DNA from: a virus
DNA length: 64,000 nucleotides
Strand: one strand, 5' to 3'
IMG/VR virus record: IMGVR_UViG_3300031963_013791
Location: 1-64,000 of that record
Positions within the stretch are counted from its first letter, which is position 1, and each line of letters opens with the position of its first letter. Both the position numbers and the translations under genes were made by a program. The notes beneath the pieces are model-generated. The model was not told the DNA's origin, searched no databases, and was given only the letters and a program-made list of their open reading frames with translations. Shown one piece after another: positions 58,630-64,000 of this stretch.

Positions 58630-58902
58630 TTAAAAGTTATGTACTTTTGCACATAATGTTTTTGTTGTTTCAGATTTATCATTATTCTCATCAGAAATCT
58701 CTACTAAGTCGAATTTGACTTTGGGGTTTGACATTATCCTGCTTTCAATGTGGTCGAACACCCTATCGTATATTTTTAGCTGTTCTAGATTATCCGGATG
58801 CAAGGGTATTTCACGGTTCACAATCTCCGTTAAACCCCAACCTCCGTAATCTTCATATTGGACGAACCAAACATCGCCCCTTTTGATCATTTCTCCTTCC
58901 AT
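58630..58902 (-). CDS. MKGTL-family small phage protein
   Basis: 90 residues. MEGEMIKRGDVWFVQYEDYG, PLHPDNLEQL and KVKFDLVEI link it to genes at 54655 and 59261. Function unknown. Confidence 0.6.
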   Translation of the reverse strand: MEGEMIKRGDVWFVQYEDYGGWGLTEIVNREIPLHPDNLEQLKIYDRVFDHIESRIMSNPKVKFDLVEISDENNDKSETTKTLCAKVHNF

Positions 58903-58950
58903 GATAAATTTATTTTATCTACCATTGATAAGTTATCAATAACAACTACT

Positions 58951-59193
58951 TTATTTGTTTTTTTCATTATATGATTTATTATGAATTTTTTTTTCAGTCT
59001 TAATTGATTTGTAATTTAGATAATCTATTATGTCAAATATTATCCCGCCATTTGGTTCACAATCAAAATTTTCAAAAACCATCTGGATGCCTAATGCAAC
59101 TTTAGCACTATCCTCCGGACTTATTTTTTCTAATTCTGAAGATAGTTTTCCCAAACCATTATAGGTTAATTTCTTTTTCAAAAATCTGTTCAT
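58951..59193 (-). CDS. hypothetical protein
   Basis: 80 residues, helical, basic end. Not recognised. Confidence 0.52.
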   Translation of the reverse strand: MNRFLKKKLTYNGLGKLSSELEKISPEDSAKVALGIQMVFENFDCEPNGGIIFDIIDYLNYKSIKTEKKIHNKSYNEKNK

Positions 59194-59260
59194 GAATTTT
59201 TTTTTTAATTATCAACTATTCATATGGTTTTCAAAGTGTTCGATTATTTTATTTCTCCTT

Positions 59261-59836
59261 TCATGACATATTCACTTTTTCAATTATATTATCAACTTCG
59301 TTCAGGTTAAATTCGCAATCTCTCTTATATTTTTCCAATTTATCCAATATGTAAACCTGAGTCGCCTTATCTTTTACCATATTTTCATCTGTTGTCGGAT
59401 AATCGTTATGCAGCGTCCAATTGTCCTTGTGGATGTAGAACGGTTTCTGTTTCATACCACGGTTGAACAACATCATCGTTCCACCATCACGTATTGTTGA
59501 AATTTCATCTATTGAAAATAAAATATTTCCTTTAATAACGTATTCTTTGATCCATTCTTCTTTTTGGAATTCGTAAACATCCGGAAATATTAGTTTAGCA
59601 TACCTAAATGGCGTAAAATTTTTTTCATCATACCCACTCGTTACCATTTCAAATTCAACTTTTTCACCTTCCTCTAAAGTTTTATATCTTATTTCACCAT
59701 CTTTGATAAAATGTATTGAATTAGAATCAGGTGATAATTCCGTAAACATCCAATGCGTTCCGTGTCCAAAAGAATGCAGGTCGGACCACTTTACCATCCA
59801 GACACCTTCACTATTTCTTGTCAATGCTCCTTTCAT
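59261..59836 (-). CDS. MKGTL-family phage protein, long form
   Basis: 191 residues. The first 85 (MKGALTRNSEGVWMVKW, GEKVEFEMVTSGYDEKNF and RYAKLIF) resemble the family; the second half is extra. Function unknown. It overlaps its upstream neighbour by 26 bases. Confidence 0.6.
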   Translation of the reverse strand: MKGALTRNSEGVWMVKWSDLHSFGHGTHWMFTELSPDSNSIHFIKDGEIRYKTLEEGEKVEFEMVTSGYDEKNFTPFRYAKLIFPDVYEFQKEEWIKEYVIKGNILFSIDEISTIRDGGTMMLFNRGMKQKPFYIHKDNWTLHNDYPTTDENMVKDKATQVYILDKLEKYKRDCEFNLNEVDNIIEKVNMS

Positions 59837-60113
59837 AACTTTCTATTGTTTTGTTGTTGTAATTAACCCCTATTTTAATATTTCCATCTTCAACTACAGT
59901 GTATATAGTAACACCCCATTGTTTGGCAAAGTCTGGATTGGTTTTTATTTTGTTGATGAATTCTTCTTTCTTTTCAAAAAATGGTGTTAAACATAATGTT
60001 AACCAACCACCCTTTGCAATCATTTCGCGTTCTTGTTTTTTTGTTTCTCTAATACAAGAATAATAATAATTCAAATACGCTTCATCCAATAATTCTTGTT
60101 GTTCTTTATTCAT
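59811..60113 (-). CDS. MNKEQ-family phage protein, copy 1
   Basis: 100 residues. MNKEQQELLDEAYLNYYYS, KEEFINKIKTNPDFAKQWGV and a strand ending NNKTIESYE are shared with two genes immediately upstream. Function unknown. Confidence 0.6.
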   Translation of the reverse strand: MNKEQQELLDEAYLNYYYSCIRETKKQEREMIAKGGWLTLCLTPFFEKKEEFINKIKTNPDFAKQWGVTIYTVVEDGNIKIGVNYNNKTIESYERSIDKK

Positions 60114-60453
60114 AACTTTCCACTGTTTCGTTGTTGTATGTTATTTTGATTAGTTTGGTTGGGATGTTGGAACCATCTAATATTTGATGGGTATATGGTG
60201 CAAAAGTTCGAGCAATACCATCTCTTTTCTTTTTATAATCTACTCTTTCTTCCAAACTCAACTCTCTTTCCTCAATCTTCAATCCCCATTTTTCAGAGAA
60301 CCAATCAAGATTTTTAATTTTTTCAACAAACATAACTTTAGTCATTGGATTTGTATCAAAAGAATATCTTTCTATTTCAGATTGGTTCTCAAATGATTTA
60401 CAATAAAAATCATATACTTCATCAATAATCTGGTTATATTTTTCTTTATTCAT
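60106..60453 (-). CDS. MNKEQ-family phage protein, copy 2
   Basis: 115 residues. MNKEKYNQIIDEVYDFY, KWGLKIEERELSLEERVD and PTKLIKITYNNETVESYE repeat the pattern of copies 1 and 3. Overlaps neighbours by eight bases. Confidence 0.62.
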   Translation of the reverse strand: MNKEKYNQIIDEVYDFYCKSFENQSEIERYSFDTNPMTKVMFVEKIKNLDWFSEKWGLKIEERELSLEERVDYKKKRDGIARTFAPYTHQILDGSNIPTKLIKITYNNETVESYE

Positions 60454-60793
60454 AAATTTCTATTTTTTCATCTTTGTATGTTAGTGTGATTAGTTTTGTT
60501 GGGATATTCCATTCATTCGTCAAATGCCATTCCATTTCTTCAAAGCTCCAATATGGCCAATTCCAGTAGGTACGCCGTTTTTCTCGGGATAAGTCCATTC
60601 TTTCTTCCAAACTCAACTCTCGTTCTTCAATCTTTAGTCCCCATTTTTCAGAGAATTCGGAATCGGTTTTACATTTATCGATGAATTCTTCTTTTGATAA
60701 TATTAAACCACTAATTCCAAATGACCCTCTTTCAACACTTTTTTTAATGAAGTAATTATTATAAACCTCATCAATAATCTGTTCTTTATTCAT
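60446..60793 (-). CDS. MNKEQ-family phage protein, copy 3
   Basis: 115 residues. MNKEQIIDEVYNNYFIK, KWGLKIEERELSLEERMD and PTKLITLTYKDEKIEIYE; the middle is nearly identical to copy 2, indicating recent duplication. Coupled by ATGA to a 39-residue gene. Confidence 0.62.
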   Translation of the reverse strand: MNKEQIIDEVYNNYFIKKSVERGSFGISGLILSKEEFIDKCKTDSEFSEKWGLKIEERELSLEERMDLSREKRRTYWNWPYWSFEEMEWHLTNEWNIPTKLITLTYKDEKIEIYE

Positions 60794-60909
60794 AACTTTT
60801 CTACTGTAATTTTAACTTTACCTGATGACACTAATTCAATTACCTTCATACACTCATTCCAGTTTTTACAACCGCTTAAATCAACTTTAATTATGTTTTT
60901 CTTTTTCAT
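60790..60909 (-). CDS. 39-residue hypothetical protein
   Basis: Read from the gap; MKKKNIIKVDLSGCKNWNEC then a helix and strand ending KITVEKL. Its stop overlaps the next start as ATGA. A short alpha/beta motif, possibly a paralog relic. Confidence 0.55.
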   Translation of the reverse strand: MKKKNIIKVDLSGCKNWNECMKVIELVSSGKVKITVEKL

Positions 60910-60943
60910 GATGTGTTTTATTTATTTTAAATAAATTATACTT

Positions 60944-61252
60944 TTAATTTCCCCCAGTTCTTTGACGACGAATTTCGCTTTTTTTAATTTTTCGTGTTTC
61001 TTTTGTTACTGCTGGATGATACAATTCACCTCTTTTGCCCGGACGAACATATTTTGGACCATTTTTACCCTTATTCGGACGATAATTCTTTTTCTTAGAG
61101 AATTTTACCACATTCTTGGATTGATATGTAGATAACCCAGATTGCGGAGTAAAACAGGAGGTAATTAATAAAAACCCCAATAACAATAAACAAAAACATT
61201 TAATGTTATACCATAAAAAAGATTCTTCTTTTTGTTTAAATAAAATTTTCAT
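60944..61252 (-). CDS. small lipoprotein, basic
   Basis: 102 residues. A hydrophobic stretch ending ITSC (about residue 33) suggests a lipoprotein with a long basic n-region; the mature part is Lys/Arg/Gly-rich with no fold. Not recognised. Confidence 0.52.
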   Translation of the reverse strand: MKILFKQKEESFLWYNIKCFCLLLLGFLLITSCFTPQSGLSTYQSKNVVKFSKKKNYRPNKGKNGPKYVRPGKRGELYHPAVTKETRKIKKSEIRRQRTGGN

Positions 61253-61278
61253 GCAATTAAAATTTAATTTGATTTTCT

Positions 61279-61881
61279 TTAATTTATTACATTATCCGAA
61301 CGATTTATAATTTTTTTTATAATTTTTGTTGGAGCATTTTCCGGATTTAACTTATCAATTATTTCAAAATGGTCAATTAAGGAACCTACGAATGGTTTTA
61401 ATGTTCCTTTTGACATTTTTTCTTCCAGTTGTGAATTTCTGTATCCACCTTCATGTGTAGGTGTTAATATCCCCTTTTTGAAATGCTCTTCTAATTGAAC
61501 GGACACCACCTCCACCACCCCCACTTCCATCACAGGTGGTGTCAATACCCCCTTTTTGAAATGCTCTTCTATTCCGTGCAGTGGCTTGAAACTGAAATGA
61601 AAAGGTGTCAATACCTCATTTTTTAAATGCTCTTCTAGTAAATCTGAGATCATATCGTTGATTTGCATGTTGTTATATCCAAACTCTAATTCAAATAAAG
61701 ACCATACCTTTGTATATTTACAATATAAATAATTGTTTTTCCAATCCTGCTCGAATAAAACCTCTCCTTCTGAAACCATAAATATAGATTCAGGATAACG
61801 ATCCCATGTCATCCATTCACACGAGTTCCATAATTTTAAAAACTCGTATTCAGCATCAGTTCTTATTTCAGTTAACAACAT
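61279..61881 (-). CDS. protein with tandem EEHFKKG repeat
   Basis: 200 residues. An alpha/beta N-terminal half is followed by four imperfect copies of L/I-E-E-H-F-K-K-G-V/I-L-T-P (from about residue 82 to 165), two of them almost identical in DNA near 61480 and 61550. Shares ATGA-like junctions with the DUF550 gene. Function unknown; repeats could bind protein partners. Confidence 0.6.
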   Translation of the reverse strand: MLLTEIRTDAEYEFLKLWNSCEWMTWDRYPESIFMVSEGEVLFEQDWKNNYLYCKYTKVWSLFELEFGYNNMQINDMISDLLEEHLKNEVLTPFHFSFKPLHGIEEHFKKGVLTPPVMEVGVVEVVSVQLEEHFKKGILTPTHEGGYRNSQLEEKMSKGTLKPFVGSLIDHFEIIDKLNPENAPTKIIKKIINRSDNVIN

Positions 61882-62189
61882 TATTGTTTTAAATGATTAA
61901 CAACACCATCAGAATCAGGTTTACCCCAATTCCTCTGATAATTTATTTTCATCTTTTCATCTATGCAATCACAAATATCTTCGTAACTCATTCCGTCAGC
62001 AGCTGCTGCACCAAATAACAATAAAAAACAATCAGCGAACTCCAAACTCCTGTTTTCAGACCTATCCTTTAAATCAGAAATTAATTCCTCTAATTCCTGC
62101 TTTAAATGTGAGATCTTTGACAAAGAAGTCGATTTACTGAAAGTTTTTTTCTGCCATTCAGTTATTTCTATAAACTGATCTTTCCTCAT
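61881..62189 (-). CDS. MazG-like/DUF550 nucleotide pyrophosphohydrolase
   Basis: 102 residues. E32-L-E-E35 and E50-F-A-D53 form the E-x-x-E / E-x-x-D metal site of MazG-type enzymes, and RNWGKPDSDGVVNHLK near the end matches DUF550, the group that includes phage MazZ acting on dGTP and dATP. It would cleave a deoxynucleoside triphosphate to its monophosphate. Consistent with a role beside the PurA/PurZ-like enzyme, but no HD-type dATPase is seen in this window. Confidence 0.75.
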   Translation of the reverse strand: MRKDQFIEITEWQKKTFSKSTSLSKISHLKQELEELISDLKDRSENRSLEFADCFLLLFGAAAADGMSYEDICDCIDEKMKINYQRNWGKPDSDGVVNHLKQ

Positions 62190-62195
62190 ATTGTA

Positions 62196-62513
62196 TCATA
62201 AACCATCTAATTTTGTTTTGAATTTCTTGTCCCCGAATGTTACAGATTTGAAACCTCCTCGTGGACCTCTTTCTATTTCTGTAATTGGACCATATAAGTG
62301 TATCGCCTCTTCAGCAGTTAAGTTTCTGGTTATTAAAAACCAATTTGGATAAACACATTTTAAACCACCAAATTTTGATAATGAAGAAAATCGCTCCTCT
62401 CCAATATGGCTTGTGATTCTAAATCCCCAACTTATAGTTTCTCCACTATAAGAATCATAAATCATTGGTCCAAATGAAGATAAACAATCTTCAAATCCTT
62501 CAGGTTTGTTCAT
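62196..62513 (-). CDS. conserved hypothetical phage protein
   Basis: 105 residues. WGFRITSHIGEERFSSLSKF and YPNWFLITRNLTAEEAIHLY belong to a phage family of unknown function. It lies 6 bases upstream of the DUF550 gene, so the two are likely cotranscribed. Confidence 0.62.
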   Translation of the reverse strand: MNKPEGFEDCLSSFGPMIYDSYSGETISWGFRITSHIGEERFSSLSKFGGLKCVYPNWFLITRNLTAEEAIHLYGPITEIERGPRGGFKSVTFGDKKFKTKLDGL

Positions 62514-62524
62514 GGTTTTTTCTT

Positions 62525-63115
62525 TTATTTTATGAATATATCCGTTTCAGAAGATTTTCCTCTAGTATCAGTATAGTCGAAATTCTTCTCTAATTTTTCT
62601 CCTTTGAAATATATTTCCTCAAGAATATCTATTTCTCCTTCCGGAGTATTTATGTAATTGTCTAGATAATCAAAATCCTCGATTTTGGGAACTTCATCTG
62701 ATTCAAATTCACAACCATATATTTGACCCTTGTTACTGTCAGAGGCAAACAAAATATAATCGTGACCACAAGTTTCAGGATCAGCATCATACTCTTCCCT
62801 TTCAACTTCCTCAAATTTCTCAGAATCGTGATTTATATCACACAATTTAAATGATAAGACTTCAACATCATTCTCATCCAAAACACTGAAATAAGTGTCG
62901 TTTTCATATAAAAACGCACAGGAAATAGTAAAATGGTTAGTATCCCATCGGAAATAATCCTCTAAGATATATTCAAGCTCATCCATCATATCATGGAAAC
63001 TTTCAAAATCATTTTCTTCTTTGGAAGAAATTATTTCGTCATACTCATCCTGAGTTAAAGAATGTGCAGAAGCCTCAAGTTCCCAACCAGATAAAATCAA
63101 TTTATATTTTGCCAT
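62525..63115 (-). CDS. hypothetical acidic protein
   Basis: 196 residues, very acidic with alternating beta segments. Some blocks (EEYDADPETCGHDYILFAS) are phage-like. Not recognised. Confidence 0.58.
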   Translation of the reverse strand: MAKYKLILSGWELEASAHSLTQDEYDEIISSKEENDFESFHDMMDELEYILEDYFRWDTNHFTISCAFLYENDTYFSVLDENDVEVLSFKLCDINHDSEKFEEVEREEYDADPETCGHDYILFASDSNKGQIYGCEFESDEVPKIEDFDYLDNYINTPEGEIDILEEIYFKGEKLEKNFDYTDTRGKSSETDIFIK

Positions 63116-63146
63116 TTTTTTGTAGTTTTTTTATTTATAAATTATT

Positions 63147-63482
63147 TTAATCTTCATCTTCTTCATCATCCTCATCTTCCTCTCTGTTATTTTGCACCAA
63201 ATCCTCTTCAGTCAATTCCTCAATAACAGTTTGACTGGATTCGTTGTAATATCTATTCCATTCTTCCTCCGCATACATCACCTCATCCTCTAAATTAGCA
63301 GAGTATTCTGAATTAACCGCTTTCATTTTAGAAATATTCTCTTCTACATATTTTTTCATCTCCTCTATATTCATACCTTTTAATTCTGGATGCGTATCCT
63401 CATTAACAATTACCGCATATTTTTGCGTAAAATGAGTTTCTGTTTCCGTAAAATAAACTTTTAATGAAGGTTTCTTTTCCAT
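63147..63482 (-). CDS. hypothetical protein with acidic tail
   Basis: 111 residues ending in a run of Glu/Asp (EEDEDDEEDED). Possibly a DNA mimic or charge-balancing protein. Not recognised. Confidence 0.55.
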   Translation of the reverse strand: MEKKPSLKVYFTETETHFTQKYAVIVNEDTHPELKGMNIEEMKKYVEENISKMKAVNSEYSANLEDEVMYAEEEWNRYYNESSQTVIEELTEEDLVQNNREEDEDDEEDED

Positions 63483-63503
63483 GTATTTGACTTTTTGTTT
63501 GTT

Positions 63504-63680
63504 TTATTTTTTAATTTCATAAGTAGGGCCACCACCAACATCTCTGGTCCAATGATCATCATTGTCGTCTATTTCACCATCCATAACGATTTGTAAAGCC
63601 TCTTCCTCAGATTCTGCCTCTACTGTGTAAGTAACATACTCAATTAATTGAGTTTTTCCGATAATAGTGTAAGTTTTCAT
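63504..63680 (-). CDS. 58-residue hypothetical protein
   Basis: Read from the gap. Starts MKTYTIIGKTQLIEYVTYTV and has an A-E-S-E-E-E-A-L helix and an acidic end; the layout (strand, Y-T-V-E-A-E-S-E-E-E-A) is typical of small phage proteins. The neighbours' spacing of about 20 bases supports it. Confidence 0.62.
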   Translation of the reverse strand: MKTYTIIGKTQLIEYVTYTVEAESEEEALQIVMDGEIDDNDDHWTRDVGGGPTYEIKK

Positions 63681-63697
63681 TTTATAAAATTATTTTT

Positions 63698-63985
63698 TTA
63701 TAATGGTTTAAAATTTCCTTTAGCATATTCAATTTTTAACATAGAGGAATTCAATTCCCCCCAACACATAATTTCTAACCTCTCCTTGTCTTTATTGTCT
63801 TCATAATTATTAATTATCATATCTATCGCTTCCATAACTTCATATTCACTTAAATCATTGTTTTTTACCATTTCGTCAAAATCAAAATGAGAAAGCCAAA
63901 AAATCTTCTTTTCGTTATCAATCTGAAAATAACAATGCTCACCCCAAAATAGAAAAACACTATCTGGGTAATATTCATTTGCCAT
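63698..63985 (-). CDS. hypothetical protein
   Basis: 95 residues, acidic, with aromatic-rich start (SVFLFWGEHCYFQI). Not recognised. Last complete gene before the right edge. Confidence 0.55.
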   Translation of the reverse strand: MANEYYPDSVFLFWGEHCYFQIDNEKKIFWLSHFDFDEMVKNNDLSEYEVMEAIDMIINNYEDNKDKERLEIMCWGELNSSMLKIEYAKGNFKPL

Positions 63986-64000
63986 CTTCTTGCATCCAGA

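Noticed and set aside
1-64000. CRISPR array or large direct repeats
   Set aside because: No regularly spaced repeats were seen; only paralogous genes and tRNA-arm similarities recur.

Overview
The window reads as an internal segment of a large, AT-rich bacteriophage genome whose host is a Bacteroidetes bacterium, probably a flavobacterium. Phage evidence: about 130 tightly packed, mostly tiny genes in long co-directional runs, many four-base ATGA start/stop overlaps, a tail or baseplate protein at 10.6-12.7 kb, a dense tRNA array at 23.7-25.3 kb, two free-standing homing endonucleases, and many small families I recognise from phages. Host evidence: Sec and lipoprotein signals of Bacteroidetes type, one lipoprotein with a CKKDD surface-export motif, an OmpA-family protein, a TonB-dependent receptor with a carboxypeptidase-regulatory N-domain, and a secreted protein with Ig/PKD-like repeats and a type IX-like C-terminus.

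Layout. 1-4.9 kb: OmpA-family protein (cut by the window edge), DUF3307 membrane protein, a short PurA/PurZ-like adenylosuccinate synthetase, a metallophosphoesterase and a ClpP-like protease. 4.9-13.9 kb: candidate virion genes, including two large divergent genes, several proteins with short N-terminal leaders ending in I-x-E, and the tail protein. 13.9-18.0 kb: a GC-richer noncoding stretch, a TonB receptor/surface lipoprotein pair and a 144-nt tRNA-like gene. 18-23.7 kb: an SPFH lipoprotein, small phage families, and GIY-YIG and PD-(D/E)XK-type homing endonucleases. 22.9-25.3 kb: seventeen tRNA genes. 25.3-43 kb: small genes plus CYTH, kinase-like, DUF4326, PLP aminotransferase, P-loop ATPase, HAD, zincin, polynucleotide-kinase-like and cyclic-phosphate receiver-like proteins. 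43-48.3 kb: dihydrofolate reductase and an operon headed by a full-length phosphoenolpyruvate synthase. 48.4-64 kb: very small early-type genes, many in paralogous families, a DnaA-domain-IV-like protein, an HNH protein, a second phosphoesterase and a MazG/DUF550 pyrophosphohydrolase.

How the parts may work together. The PurA/PurZ-like enzyme, DUF550 protein and DHFR point to nucleotide-pool remodelling. The first two are the kinds of enzyme used by phages that replace adenine with 2-aminoadenine, but the PurA-like protein keeps the catalytic Asp, so plain AMP synthesis is as likely. The CYTH, HAD, polynucleotide-kinase-like, cyclic-phosphate receiver-like and phosphoesterase genes resemble RNA-end-processing enzymes. 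That is notable beside twenty tRNA genes, of which at least five have non-canonical shapes. Two of these, both tRNA-Ile, appear to have the anticodon arm placed inside the D-stem. The envelope genes suggest the phage rebuilds the host cell surface, and PEP synthase suggests control of central carbon flow.

Fourteen genes shorter than 60 codons were found by reading the gaps, most with ATGA coupling to neighbours. All function calls come from recognised motifs; no database search was run.
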